The notes: a model not told the origin generated them from the letters alone. A DNA stretch of 64,000 nucleotides from Branchiibius sp. NY16-3462-2 (GCF_001594145.1 NZ_LVCF01000001.1:1-64000), one strand, 5' to 3'. Positions 24,447-33,323 are shown, counted from the stretch's first letter. Translations and numbers: made by a program.

Positions 24447-25363
24447 CGCACGAGGCGGTTGCTCGAGGTCAGGACCTGCACCTGCTGTGTCGGGCCGGCG
24501 ATCGTGGCGGTGCCCGGGATGTCGGCCCAGTCGCCGCCGTCCACCCGGAACTGGCCGCCGTACGTCGTGCTCACCCCGACCGTGAACGTCCCTGCATCGT
24601 CATAGACGTGGGTGATGTCGCCGTTGGGATATGCGCCGCCGAAACTCAGCGTTGGACCGCTGGCCGCGCCGTCACCGAACCGGAAATCGTTGGACTTGAA
24701 CGTCGGGCGGATCTCCACGCGGTGACCGATCAGCGTGGTCGCGCGGACCTCCCCCGGTTGGTAGCCGGCCTGCGGCCACACCAACGCGAAGTAGGTCGGC
24801 AGGGTCACCAGCGTGCGGTTGTTGACCGGCTGGATCGACAGGGTGGGCTTGGCGAACGGCGTCTGCTTCCACTCCTTGACGATCATCGCCATCGTCAGCT
24901 GTGGTCGATCGGCGCCGCCGGGCAGCAACGACGTGAAGCAGGTGTTGCCGACGTACTCCCAGTGGGGGGCCGTCTCGTCCGCCGGATGACGATAAATCTT
25001 CACGTACGGACCGCTGGCGTCGGGTACGTACTGACAGCTGCTGATCGCCTGGCCGCAGGCGTTGCCGCCGTCCGTGTCGTCGGGGCCGTTGCCCGGACAG
25101 TTCATCGGCACCGAATAGACCAGCGGCACCCGTTTGCGGACCTTCTTGCCGTTCTCGACAACGTCCTTCTCGACGTCCGTTGGCTGCCCCTTGGTCTGGG
25201 CGGCGGTGAGACCGGTGTAAGCGCCCGCCTGCGTCACGTCGCAGTCGAGGCAACTGGGCAGTTTCGTGTCCGCAGTGGCACGCGTGGGATGCGTCATACC
25301 CACCGTCGCCAACATGAGCGCAAAACACAGAAGCACCAGTCGACGCTGAAGCTGACAGCTCAT
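24443..25363 (-). CDS. secreted protein with PKD-like C-terminal region, unknown
   Basis: The protein has 306 residues from ATG 25363, 4 bases after the stop of the upstream lipoprotein gene. The N-terminus (QRRLVLLCFALMLATVG) is a signal peptide ending near RATA. The mature part is Cys-rich near its start (SCLDC, MNCPGN, NACGQ, SSCQY), suggesting disulfides. Around residues 220-290, FGDGAASGPTLSF and DITHVYDDAGTFTVGV resemble a PKD/immunoglobulin-like fold. No catalytic motif is seen. It probably acts outside the cell or at the cell surface with the coupled lipoprotein. Confidence 0.82.
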   Translation of the reverse strand: MSCQLQRRLVLLCFALMLATVGMTHPTRATADTKLPSCLDCDVTQAGAYTGLTAAQTKGQPTDVEKDVVENGKKVRKRVPLVYSVPMNCPGNGPDDTDGGNACGQAISSCQYVPDASGPYVKIYRHPADETAPHWEYVGNTCFTSLLPGGADRPQLTMAMIVKEWKQTPFAKPTLSIQPVNNRTLVTLPTYFALVWPQAGYQPGEVRATTLIGHRVEIRPTFKSNDFRFGDGAASGPTLSFGGAYPNGDITHVYDDAGTFTVGVSTTYGGQFRVDGGDWADIPGTATIAGPTQQVQVLTSSNRLVR

Positions 25364-25367
25364 CCCG

Positions 25368-26051
25368 TCAGATCTGCCGCTCGACCTGGAGCATCTGCCA
25401 ACCGCTGTTGGCCCATCGCAGGAGGAACACGCGCCCTGAGTTGCTTGCTGTGCTGGACTCGAGGACCTTTCCCGAAGGATCAACGACTTTGGCTGCCGCC
25501 ACGTCGACTAGAGCTCCTACGTGGACCTCAGCAGGCTTATCGCCCAGCAGATTTGCCACAATCGTCGTTTTTGACAGCCCAAGGTAGATGGGTCCGCTGG
25601 TCTTCGCACCTTTCGCGGCGAAGTCCTCGACGCTGGTAGCCCAGGCCGTGCACACCTTGCATCCGGCATCGGACAAAGGCGAAATCAGGGTGTCATCGGG
25701 GGTGGAGTAAGCGGCATTGACCACACGCAGGTAGTAATTGACGAACGCGATCGCGCCATCCGTCGTCTTCTGCTTGGCAGCATCCGGCAGCCCGTTGATC
25801 CCCAGGGCGGGGTTGCCCGTGGCGGCAGCGGTCGGCGTACTCGACGGTGAAGTCGATGCAGTTGAAACCGACGAACTAGGCGCAGACGATGAACTAGATG
25901 ACGCCGACGATGTCACCGACGTGCTGGTTGCCGCGGACGAGCCCCCTGCGCCCGTCTTCCCCCCGCAACCAGCCACGCCGGTGACCACCGTGAGCATGAT
26001 CGCCGAACTCGTGAGCACACGCGCTCGGCGGCCATTCCCCGTCCCAGGCAC
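25368..26051 (-). CDS. lipoprotein with DUF6318-like domain
   Basis: The protein has 227 residues from GTG 26051, chosen because GGGAGGGG lies 5-6 bases upstream. A signal sequence ends in the lipobox TGVAGC. A long Ser/Thr linker (~50 residues) leads to a C-terminal domain with GAIAFVNYYLRVVNAAY and SDAGCKVC, a pattern I associate with DUF6318 lipoproteins of Micrococcales. The two Cys four residues apart may form a disulfide. Upstream in-frame ATG 26087 lacks a ribosome-binding site. Function unknown; cotranscribed with the secreted PKD-like protein. Confidence 0.82.
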   Translation of the reverse strand: MPGTGNGRRARVLTSSAIMLTVVTGVAGCGGKTGAGGSSAATSTSVTSSASSSSSSAPSSSVSTASTSPSSTPTAAATGNPALGINGLPDAAKQKTTDGAIAFVNYYLRVVNAAYSTPDDTLISPLSDAGCKVCTAWATSVEDFAAKGAKTSGPIYLGLSKTTIVANLLGDKPAEVHVGALVDVAAAKVVDPSGKVLESSTASNSGRVFLLRWANSGWQMLQVERQI

Positions 26052-26145
26052 GACATCCCCTCCCTGCAGTCGTCCAGGTCCCGCCATTCTGGTGGCGCGC
26101 AGCGCGCGGTTTGGGGTTATCCACCGTAAAGAGTTGGTAAAGCAG

Positions 26146-26661
26146 TTAGGACCGTGCCGTATGCAACGCCGTCAGCCGCGCGGTCCCGGGCGCGGTATCA
26201 GCCCAGTCCACCTCCACCGCGAGCACTGCGGCTGTGCAGGTCGGGAACCCGTCCTCCAGCGCACTGAGCGCGGCTTCGTCTCCTTGCCCGTCAGCGAGCA
26301 GACCCGCGAGCAGTGGCACCCCCGGCGAGTGCCCGACGAGCACCAGATCACTGGTGTGTTCGCTGGCTTCCCGCAACACCTCGATCAGGGTCTGCGGATG
26401 CGCCAGGTAGATGCGGCGGTCGTTCTCCACCAGGCCCCCGATCCCGCTGGCCTCGACGATCCCTGCCCAGGTCTCACGGGTGCGCACCGACGTGGAGCAG
26501 AAGACCTCCGAGGGCGAGATGCCCTGCGCCTTCAGCCAATGCCCCAGGGCCCGGGCGTCGGCGGCGCCGTTCTGGGTAAGGGCGCGCTCATGGTCTTCGG
26601 CCGACCGCGGGTCCTCGGCCTTCGCGTGCCGGATCAGCGTCAGCCTGCGGGTCCGTGCCAT
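26146..26661 (-). CDS. SixA-like histidine phosphatase
   Basis: The protein has 171 residues from ATG 26661. The phosphatase signature LIRHAKAED (RHG-type, His nucleophile) is at the N-terminus, and the second catalytic His is in VLVGHSPGVPLLAG. CSTSVRTRETW supplies the phosphate-binding Arg. Size and RHAKAE point to SixA-type phosphohistidine phosphatases. It lies 4 bases downstream of the dehydrogenase gene and is likely cotranscribed. Cytoplasmic; the physiological substrate is unknown. Confidence 0.92.
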   Translation of the reverse strand: MARTRRLTLIRHAKAEDPRSAEDHERALTQNGAADARALGHWLKAQGISPSEVFCSTSVRTRETWAGIVEASGIGGLVENDRRIYLAHPQTLIEVLREASEHTSDLVLVGHSPGVPLLAGLLADGQGDEAALSALEDGFPTCTAAVLAVEVDWADTAPGTARLTALHTARS

Positions 26662-26665
26662 GGCG

Positions 26666-27586
26666 TCAGGATGACACGACGTGCTGAAGACCGTCGCCTG
26701 CGACATACCGGCGCAGCTGCTCGTCCACGAAGTGCCGGGCGCGTGGCCAGAAGGCCGAACTCGCGCCTCCCACGTGTGGGCTGATCAGCACGTTCGGCAA
26801 TTTCCACAACGGGTGGTCCGCAGGCAATGGTTCTGGATCGGTCACGTCCACAGCCGCGCGCAGCCGTCCGGACTGACACTCGGCGAGCAGGGCCTCGGTG
26901 TCCACGACCTTGCCGCGGGCCACGTTGACGACCAGCGCGTTGTCAGGCAGGGCTGCGAGGAACTGCGCGTCGACCATCCCCCGGGTGGAATCGGTCAGCG
27001 GTACGACGATGATCACCACGTCGTGTCCCGGCACCAAAGCTGGGAGTTCGTCCGTGCCGTGCACGGTGTCGACCAGTTCGTCGCCGGCGCGCGCCTTCGA
27101 GGCCACGGCTGTCACCGACGCTTCGAACGCGAGCACCCTACGTGCGACGGCCCGGCCGATCGCGCCGTACCCGAGGATCAGAACGTTCCGATCCGCCAGC
27201 GACGGGTAGCCGGCGGTGTGCCGCCACGTGCCGGTCTCGGCGTCGCGCACGAAATCCGGGATTCCTCGTTGGGCAGCCAATGTCAGAGCCAATGCCAGTT
27301 CGGACGTCGAGGTGTCGTGGATGCCCGCGCCATTGGCCAGTACGACGCCCGGCGGCAGAGCGGGTACGACGTGCTCATAACCAGCCGTCACCAGCTGAAC
27401 GGCCTTCAGCGAGTGCAGATCTCGCAAACAGTCGAAGGAGTGCGGCCGCGCGTCATAAGGCCCGATGAACACCTCGATGTCATCACGGGGCGGTGCGCCC
27501 AGGCCGTCGAACAGCACGGCCTCGACGCCCGGCACGGCGGCCGCCGCGTCGAAGAGTTCCTGGTTGCCCACCGATACGACTGTCAC
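26666..27586 (-). CDS. D-isomer-specific 2-hydroxyacid dehydrogenase
   Basis: This 306-residue enzyme has the NAD-binding motif LGYGAIGRAVARR in the middle. The catalytic triad of the family is visible: Arg in VNVARGKVVD, Glu in VTDPEPLP and His in ISPHVGGASS. Related proteins reduce 2-keto acids such as glyoxylate, hydroxypyruvate or branched 2-keto acids, and sequence does not fix which. It is too short and lacks the ACT domain for SerA. Probably transcribed with the downstream phosphatase. Confidence 0.93.
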   Translation of the reverse strand: MTVVSVGNQELFDAAAAVPGVEAVLFDGLGAPPRDDIEVFIGPYDARPHSFDCLRDLHSLKAVQLVTAGYEHVVPALPPGVVLANGAGIHDTSTSELALALTLAAQRGIPDFVRDAETGTWRHTAGYPSLADRNVLILGYGAIGRAVARRVLAFEASVTAVASKARAGDELVDTVHGTDELPALVPGHDVVIIVVPLTDSTRGMVDAQFLAALPDNALVVNVARGKVVDTEALLAECQSGRLRAAVDVTDPEPLPADHPLWKLPNVLISPHVGGASSAFWPRARHFVDEQLRRYVAGDGLQHVVSS

Positions 27587-27609
27587 CGCTCTATGTGAGC
27601 ACGAGCCGG

Positions 27610-28860
27610 TCAGCGCACGGACACCGGGATGCGTCGCGCGCCGCGGATCACGTTGGACGACCGAATGGGCGTCCGGCCGGTGATCCGCAGATCAGGCCAC
27701 CGTTGGGCCATCCGCTGAAGCGCAACTCCCGCTTCGAGCCGTGCCAGTGGTGCTCCGACGCAGTAGTGCACTCCACCGGAGAACGCCAGGTGATCCGAAC
27801 CGTCCGTCCTGGTGATGTCGAAAACGTCCGGCTGACGGTAGTGCTCGGGGTCCCGGTTGGCGGCGCCGATGCAGACAAGTACCTCGTCGCCCTTCGACAA
27901 CTGTCGTCCGCCGATCGCCCGTCCCTCGTGCGCGACTCGCGATGTGAACTGGATGGGCGAGTCGTATCGCAACGTCTCCTCCACCACCGCGGATGCCAGG
28001 GAAGGATCCGCCACCAGCGCCTCCCACTGCGACCGGTGCGCCATCAGCGCCCGGACCGCGTTGCCGATCAGGTTGACGGTGGTCTCGAATCCCGCGACCA
28101 GGAGCAGGGTGCTCAGCGGCAGCGCCTCGTTGGGCCGCACCCGTTCCGGTGGTTCCGCCGCCAGCATCGACAGCAGATCGTCGCGTGGCTCTTCCCGACG
28201 GGCATCGAGCTGCGACTGGGTCAGCGTGTCCAGCGCGACGCTGGCCTTCTGCAGCTCGAGCGCATGACGAAGTGAGTGGATGCCGTCCAACGCGGTCCCG
28301 AGCACCGTGCCGTACCGCAGGAATTTCTCGTTGTCGTCCACCGGGATGCCGAGCAGTTCGCTGATCACCCCGATCGGCAGCGGCGCGGCCAATGCGGTGA
28401 TCAGGTCGAACGAGCGCCGTTGTTCCGCAGCATCCATCAAGGAGTCGACACGCTTCTCGATCGATGTCTCGAAGGCTGTCATCCGCCGTGGGGTGAACGC
28501 CGGCGCGACCACCTTGCGCAATCGGGTGTGCTCCGGCGGGTCCATCCCCAACAGCGACAGGTCCGCCTCCGTCGATCCACCGGCTTCCCGGGTGTCGACC
28601 CCGAAGTCCCTGCTGCGCAACAATTCTGAGCAGGCCTCGTGTGAGACTGCGACCCAGCCACCGGCCTGCAAACCACGAAACACCGGCCCACGCGCACGCG
28701 CCGCGTCGTACTGCGGATAGGGGTCGGCGTGCCACGGCCGGACGAACGTCCGCGCCATTGGCTCGCGTCCGATCCACGCCCGACGACGGGTGGCCAGTTG
28801 ACCACGCCATAGATCCCAGGTGAGGGCCTTGACCGCCATCAGGTCCGAGCGAGTCGTCAC
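27610..28860 (-). CDS. cytochrome P450
   Basis: This 416-residue soluble bacterial P450 has the I-helix VAGFETTVN, ETLRYDSPIQFTSR with the ExxR pair, and the haem-thiolate loop FSGGVHYCVGAPLARLE with Cys367 as ligand. NRDPEHYRQPDVFDITR is also typical. No ferredoxin or reductase gene is adjacent, so electron donors must be encoded elsewhere. The substrate is unknown. It starts 19 bases after gatB, and a TACCGT box 6 bases before the GTG (28867-28872) suggests its own leaderless transcript. Confidence 0.96.
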   Translation of the reverse strand: MTTRSDLMAVKALTWDLWRGQLATRRRAWIGREPMARTFVRPWHADPYPQYDAARARGPVFRGLQAGGWVAVSHEACSELLRSRDFGVDTREAGGSTEADLSLLGMDPPEHTRLRKVVAPAFTPRRMTAFETSIEKRVDSLMDAAEQRRSFDLITALAAPLPIGVISELLGIPVDDNEKFLRYGTVLGTALDGIHSLRHALELQKASVALDTLTQSQLDARREEPRDDLLSMLAAEPPERVRPNEALPLSTLLLVAGFETTVNLIGNAVRALMAHRSQWEALVADPSLASAVVEETLRYDSPIQFTSRVAHEGRAIGGRQLSKGDEVLVCIGAANRDPEHYRQPDVFDITRTDGSDHLAFSGGVHYCVGAPLARLEAGVALQRMAQRWPDLRITGRTPIRSSNVIRGARRIPVSVR

Positions 28861-28866
28861 CCGATC

Positions 28867-28872
28867 ACGGTA
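28867..28872 (-). promoter_or_regulatory. -10 box of the P450 gene (leaderless)
   Basis: TACCGT on the minus strand ends 6 bases before the GTG start at 28860, in the 19-base gap after gatB. Confidence 0.45.
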
Positions 28873-28879
28873 TCGGCGC

Positions 28880-30385
28880 TCAGGTCAGGCGGGACAGCAA
28901 AAGCTCACGGACCTTGGCTGCATCAGCCTGGCCCTTCATCGCCTTCATCACCTGACCGATGAGGGCACCGGCCGCCTGCACCTTGCCGTCGCGGACCTTC
29001 TGGGCCACATCGGGATTCGCGGCGATGACCTCGTCGACCGCCGCTTCGAGCGCACCGTCGTCCTGCACCAACTGCAAGCCGCGGGCATCGGCGACCGCGG
29101 TCGGCGTACCCTCGCCGTCCAGGACACCCTCGAAGACCTGCCGAGCCATGGCGTCGTTGAGCCGGCCGGCCTGCACCATCCCGTCCAACTCGGCGACGTG
29201 CGCCGGAGTGACACCGAACTCATCCAGGCCCTTGCCCTCAGCACTGGCCCGGCGGGCAATCTCGCCGGTCCACCACTTGCGCGCCGCGACCGGCGTCGCA
29301 CCCACTGCGACGGTGTCCTCGATCAATTCGAGAGCGCCCGCGTTGATGACGTCGCGCATCTCCAGATCGCTGTAACCCCAGTCGGTTTGGAGACGACGGC
29401 GCCGCACGTTCGGCGGCTCGGGCAGCGTCGCCCGCAACTCCTCGACCCACGCCGGGTCGGGAGCGATCGGCACCAGGTCCGGCTCCGGGAAGTAGCGGTA
29501 GTCGTCCGCGTCCGACTTCGGCCGCCCGGAGGTGGTGACACCCGTGTCCTCGTGCCAGTGCCGCGTCTCCTGCAAGACCGTTGCACCCGAGTCGAGTACG
29601 GCGGCCTGCCGGCTGATCTCGTAGCGCACCGCACGCTCGACCGAGCGCAGCGAGTTGACGTTCTTGGTCTCCGTGCGGGTGCCGAACTTCTCGGCGCCTG
29701 CCGGCTTCAGCGAGACGTTGGCGTCACAGCGCAACGAACCCTGCTCCATCTTGACGTCCGAAACGTTCAGCGCCTTCAGCAGATCCCGGACCGCACCGAC
29801 GTACGCGCGCGCGATCTCAGGTGCCCGATCCCCCGCTCCCACAATGGGTTTCGTGACGATCTCGATCAGCGGGATCCCGGCGCGGTTGTAGTCGACCAAC
29901 GAATACTCGGCGCCCTGGATACGACCGGTGGCGCCACCGATGTGCAGCGACTTGCCGGTGTCTTCTTCCATGTGGGCGCGCTCGATGTCGACGCGGAAGA
30001 CCGACCCGTCCTCGAGTTCGACGTCCAGATACCCGTCGTAGGCGATCGGCTCGTCGTACTGCGAGGTCTGGAAGTTCTTGGGCATATCCGGGTAGAAGTA
30101 GTTCTTGCGCGCGAACCGGCACCACGCAGCGATCTTGCAGTTCAGCGCCAGTCCGATCCGGATGGCCGACTCCACGCCCATCGCGTTCACGACCGGCAGC
30201 GCTCCCGGCAGACCCAGGCACACCGGGCACACCTGCGTGTTGGGCTCCGCGCCGAAGCCGGTCGCGCAGCCACAGAACATCTTGGTGGCGGTGCCGAGCT
30301 CGACGTGCACCTCGAAACCCAGCACCGGATCGAACCGGGCCACCGCGTCGTCGTAGTCGACGACGTCCTCCAGCACAGCGCTCAT
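28880..30385 (-). CDS. gatB: Asp-tRNA(Asn)/Glu-tRNA(Gln) amidotransferase subunit B
   Basis: GatB is the kinase/tRNA-binding subunit that activates misacylated tRNA. The protein has 501 residues. The N-terminal cradle has FDPVLGFEVHVELGT and the zinc cysteines in FCGCATGFG and CPVCLGLPG. The middle contains DYNRAGIPLIEIVT, and the C-terminal GatB/YqeY helical tail ends in LLSRLT. It overlaps the gatA stop by 4 bases. The order gatC-gatA-gatB is that of a single unit. Confidence 0.98.
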   Translation of the reverse strand: MSAVLEDVVDYDDAVARFDPVLGFEVHVELGTATKMFCGCATGFGAEPNTQVCPVCLGLPGALPVVNAMGVESAIRIGLALNCKIAAWCRFARKNYFYPDMPKNFQTSQYDEPIAYDGYLDVELEDGSVFRVDIERAHMEEDTGKSLHIGGATGRIQGAEYSLVDYNRAGIPLIEIVTKPIVGAGDRAPEIARAYVGAVRDLLKALNVSDVKMEQGSLRCDANVSLKPAGAEKFGTRTETKNVNSLRSVERAVRYEISRQAAVLDSGATVLQETRHWHEDTGVTTSGRPKSDADDYRYFPEPDLVPIAPDPAWVEELRATLPEPPNVRRRRLQTDWGYSDLEMRDVINAGALELIEDTVAVGATPVAARKWWTGEIARRASAEGKGLDEFGVTPAHVAELDGMVQAGRLNDAMARQVFEGVLDGEGTPTAVADARGLQLVQDDGALEAAVDEVIAANPDVAQKVRDGKVQAAGALIGQVMKAMKGQADAAKVRELLLSRLT

Positions 30386-31905
30386 CGGACACCTTCCTTA
30401 ACATCCAGCGACGGAGCCTGGGCGAGCAACGGGCCACCCCACTGCTCTTCCAGCAACCGCTCCAGCGCCGCACCTACGTTGTAGAGCCGGTCGTCGGCCT
30501 GGATCGGCGCGAGCACCTGGAAGCCACTGGGCAGCCCGTCCTCGGCCAAGCCGTTCGGCAGCGAAAGACCTGGAACACCAGCGAGATTCGCCGGAATGGT
30601 CGCGACGTCGTTGAGGTACATCGCCATTGGGTCGTCCAGCTTCTCACCCAGTTTGAAAGCCACCGTCGGAGCAGTCGGCGTGACCAGCACGTCGGCCTGC
30701 TCGAAGGCCGCGGCGAAGTCACGCGCGATCAGCGTGCGGACCTTCTGCGCCTGCCCGTAGTACGCGTCGTAGTAACCCGACGACAACGCGTAGGTGCCCA
30801 GGATGATCCGGCGCTTGACCTCGTCACCGAAGCCGGCGTCACGCGTCGCGGCCATGACCTGCTCCGCCGACGGCGACTCGACACCCTTCGGCGCGACGCG
30901 CAGGCCGTACCGCATGGCATCGAACTTGGCCAGGTTGGAGGACGCCTCGCTCGGCAGGATCAAGTAGTACGCCGCCAGACCCTTCTCGAAGCTGGGACAC
31001 GAGACCTCGACGATCTCCGCGCCCGCCTTCTCCAGAAGCGCCAGCGACTCGGTGAACCGCGCCCGCACCTGCGGCGCGAACCCTTCCCCGGAGATCTCCT
31101 TGATGACACCGATCCGCATACCGCTCACGTCGCCGCGACGTGCCGCCTCCACGACCGGCGGCACGGGGGCGTTGATCGAGGTGGAGTCCATCGGGTCGTG
31201 ACCACCGATGACCGTCTGCAGCAGCGCGGCGTCCAGCACCGACCGGGTGCACGGACCCGCCTGGTCCAGGGAGCTCGCCAGAGCGATGAGCCCGTAACGG
31301 GACACCCCGCCGTACGTCGGCTTGACCCCGACCGTGCCGGTCACCGAGGCGGGTTGGCGGATCGAACCCCCGGTGTCGGTGCCGATGGCCAGCGGCGCTT
31401 CGTACGCCGCGACAGCGGCGGCCGAGCCACCCCCGGACCCGCCGGGGATCCGGTCCAGCGACCACGGGTTGTGCGTCGGACCGTAGGCCGAGTGCTCGGT
31501 GGAGGAGCCCATCGCGAACTCGTCCATGTTGGTCTTGCCCAGGATCGGCAGACCAGCGGCGCGCAGCCGGGTCACCAGGGTCGCGTCGTACGGCGGCACC
31601 CAGCCCTCGAGGATCTTGGAGCCCGCCGTGGTCGTCAGTCCCTTCGTGGCGACGACGTCCTTGACGGCGATCGGTACCCCGGCCAACGGGCCGAGCGGGG
31701 CACCCGCAGCACGCTGCTCATCGATATCGCGGGCGGCGGCGAGCGCACCCTCGGCGTCGACCTGCAGGAAGGCGTGCACGTCGTCGTCGACGGCAGCGAT
31801 GCGGTCCAGGTGCGCCTGGGTGGCCTCAACGGCGCTCAGTTCGCCGGCGACCAGCGCCTCCGCCAGCGCGGCAGCAGTCAATCGGGTGGGGTCGGACACC
31901 ATCAC
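30382..31905 (-). CDS. gatA: Asp-tRNA(Asn)/Glu-tRNA(Gln) amidotransferase subunit A
   Basis: GatA is the glutaminase (amidase-signature) subunit, releasing ammonia for GatB. The protein has 507 residues. The Ser-cisSer-Lys triad is visible: Lys in PIAVKDVVATKG, the cis-Ser in PGGSGGGSAAAV and the nucleophile Ser in DTGGSIRQPA. It overlaps gatC by 4 bases and gatB by 4 bases, so all three subunits are coupled. Cytoplasmic. Confidence 0.98.
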   Translation of the reverse strand: MMVSDPTRLTAAALAEALVAGELSAVEATQAHLDRIAAVDDDVHAFLQVDAEGALAAARDIDEQRAAGAPLGPLAGVPIAVKDVVATKGLTTTAGSKILEGWVPPYDATLVTRLRAAGLPILGKTNMDEFAMGSSTEHSAYGPTHNPWSLDRIPGGSGGGSAAAVAAYEAPLAIGTDTGGSIRQPASVTGTVGVKPTYGGVSRYGLIALASSLDQAGPCTRSVLDAALLQTVIGGHDPMDSTSINAPVPPVVEAARRGDVSGMRIGVIKEISGEGFAPQVRARFTESLALLEKAGAEIVEVSCPSFEKGLAAYYLILPSEASSNLAKFDAMRYGLRVAPKGVESPSAEQVMAATRDAGFGDEVKRRIILGTYALSSGYYDAYYGQAQKVRTLIARDFAAAFEQADVLVTPTAPTVAFKLGEKLDDPMAMYLNDVATIPANLAGVPGLSLPNGLAEDGLPSGFQVLAPIQADDRLYNVGAALERLLEEQWGGPLLAQAPSLDVKEGVR

Positions 31906-32198
31906 TCCTCGTCCAGGATTCGCGGCACCTCGAAGCGCTGTGCTTCGGCCTGGGGCGCCCCGGACAACGCTTCTTCAGCGGTCAGACTCGGGCGCACCAC
32001 ATCGGGCCGCGTGACGTTCGTCAACGGCAAGGGGTGGGACATCGGCGGGATGTCATCGGAGGTGATATCCCCCACGTGACCCACATAGCCGACGATGGTT
32101 TCCAACTGGCCCGCCAGCTTGTCCAACTCCGCATCGGAGAGTTGGATCCGCGCCAGCATGGCGACGTGCGCGACATCGTCGCGCGAGATCGAGGACAT
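31902..32198 (-). CDS. gatC: Asp-tRNA(Asn)/Glu-tRNA(Gln) amidotransferase subunit C
   Basis: This 98-residue belt subunit holds GatA and GatB together. Typical features are ISRDDVAHVAMLARIQLSD at the N-terminus and the central region with DDIPPMSHPLPL. The start is leaderless: TAGACT lies 7 bases before the ATG. It heads the gat operon. Confidence 0.96.
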   Translation of the reverse strand: MSSISRDDVAHVAMLARIQLSDAELDKLAGQLETIVGYVGHVGDITSDDIPPMSHPLPLTNVTRPDVVRPSLTAEEALSGAPQAEAQRFEVPRILDEE

Positions 32199-32205
32199 GA
32201 TCCCC

Positions 32206-32211
32206 AGTCTA
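32206..32211 (-). promoter_or_regulatory. -10 box of gatC overlapping the preceding stop codon
   Basis: TAGACT on the minus strand ends 7 bases before the gatC ATG. Its TAG is also the stop codon of the glutaredoxin-like gene, so the gat promoter is embedded in that gene's 3' end. Confidence 0.55.
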
Positions 32212-32559
32212 TGAGCCGGTGAGCGCCTCCAGGACCAGACCCGGGTCGGGGTTGGTGTGCGCCTGGCCGTCGATCACGACGGTGGGCACGACCTCATTGC
32301 CGTTGTTGACGCTGCGCACGAAGGCTGCAGCGTCCTCGTCCTGCCAGATGTTGAGCCAGGTCGCGTTGTCGCTGACTTCGCTGATGGTGTCCTTGAGCCG
32401 GGCGCAGAAGCCGCAACCCGGCCGCCAGTAGATCGTCACGTCACTCACGAAGATCACAACCGGTCTGGTCCGGCGGACATTCCACCACCCGACAAGGAAA
32501 CGGGCGGCGGGCGCAAGCAGGAGCGCAACGCCCGCCCGCGCGACCACAAACCACCGCAC
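32209..32559 (-). CDS. glutaredoxin/mycoredoxin-like protein with N-terminal hydrophobic segment
   Basis: The protein has 116 residues from GTG 32559. The thioredoxin-fold part carries the redox motif CGFC in YWRPGCGFCARL and the cis-Pro in VVPTVVIDG. These match mycoredoxins, which reduce mycothiol mixed disulfides. In addition residues 5-25 are hydrophobic, followed by WWNVRRTRP, predicting a membrane anchor with the redox domain in the cytoplasm. A GTG at 32448 would give a soluble 79-residue form, but no ribosome-binding site supports it. Divergent from the kinase-like gene at 32598. Confidence 0.85.
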   Translation of the reverse strand: MRWFVVARAGVALLLAPAARFLVGWWNVRRTRPVVIFVSDVTIYWRPGCGFCARLKDTISEVSDNATWLNIWQDEDAAAFVRSVNNGNEVVPTVVIDGQAHTNPDPGLVLEALTGS

Positions 32560-32597
32560 TAAACTGGTTCATATAGTTGAGCGATGGGAGCTTGCTG

Positions 32598-33272
32598 ATG
32601 CCTGGGATCACCATTTCGTCTGAGTACGGCGCGGGCGGCGCCCTCGTGGCCCCGAAGGTTGCCGAGAAGCTGGGTCTGCCCCTGCTGGACAAGGCCATCG
32701 ACGCGGACATCGCGCGGTCTCTGGACGTCACCGAGGCCGAGGCGCACGAAGGCGAACGCAAGGGCAATTGGGCGGACCGCTTCTTCTGCACGATCGCGCC
32801 GGTTGCCGACACCGTCTTCGGCGACACCGAGCAGTACAGCCACTCACCGAACGAGTTCCGCGACCAGGCCGAGAAGATCATGCGTTCGGCCGTCGAGACC
32901 GGTGCCGTGGTCTTCGGCCGCGCGGGCGCCGCGGCTCTTGCCGATCAACCCGACGTGCTGCGGGTGCGCCTCTACGGCGACCTTGACGAACGCGTCGCCT
33001 ACCTCGCACGGACCGCTTCGGTCAGCGAGGATCGGGCCCGGACCGACATCGAATCAGTCGATGGCGGCCGCGCGAAGTACATGCAGCATCTGTACGAGCG
33101 CGACATCACCGACCGCTCGCTCTACCACCTGATGATCAACGGCCCCGCGCTCTCCGTGGACGAGACAGTAGGCATCATCGTCGCGGCGTACGGCGCCCTA
33201 GTGGGCTGCGCGAAAAGTCCTGGTGCAGGTGCTCCGCCCCTGACCAGGACTTTCGCGCACCCCAAGCGTTAA
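32598..33272 (+). CDS. cytidylate-kinase-like family protein
   Basis: The protein has 224 residues from ATG 32598, preceded by GGGAG at 7 bases; a TTG at 32577 is less likely. It matches the cytidylate-kinase-like family (PF13189): ITISSEYGAGGALVAPKVAE is a modified P-loop region, then LPLLDKAID, VVFGRAGAAAL and RVRLYGDLDERV. Members have a P-loop kinase fold, but their substrate is not settled. The last ~22 residues (from CAKSPGAG) are encoded by a strong hairpin and look non-conserved. Cytoplasmic. Confidence 0.85.
   Translation: MPGITISSEYGAGGALVAPKVAEKLGLPLLDKAIDADIARSLDVTEAEAHEGERKGNWADRFFCTIAPVADTVFGDTEQYSHSPNEFRDQAEKIMRSAVETGAVVFGRAGAAALADQPDVLRVRLYGDLDERVAYLARTASVSEDRARTDIESVDGGRAKYMQHLYERDITDRSLYHLMINGPALSVDETVGIIVAAYGALVGCAKSPGAGAPPLTRTFAHPKR
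33207..33259. terminator. long hairpin in the 3' end of the kinase-like gene
   Basis: TGCGCGAAAAGTCCTGGT (33207-33224) pairs with ACCAGGACTTTCGCGCA (33243-33259), 17 bp with a single bulged A and an 18-base loop. It ends 13 bases before the stop codon. It may be a terminator placed inside the reading frame or a dispersed palindromic repeat. Confidence 0.7.
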
Positions 33273-33323
33273 CGATTTGGCGCACAGCGCAGTAGGCGAA
33301 GCCTCGACCGCACCGGCCGCGGG

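Noticed and set aside
32577..32597. TTG 32577 as start of the kinase-like protein
   Set aside because: ATG 32598 has GGGAG at proper spacing, and the family core begins right after it.
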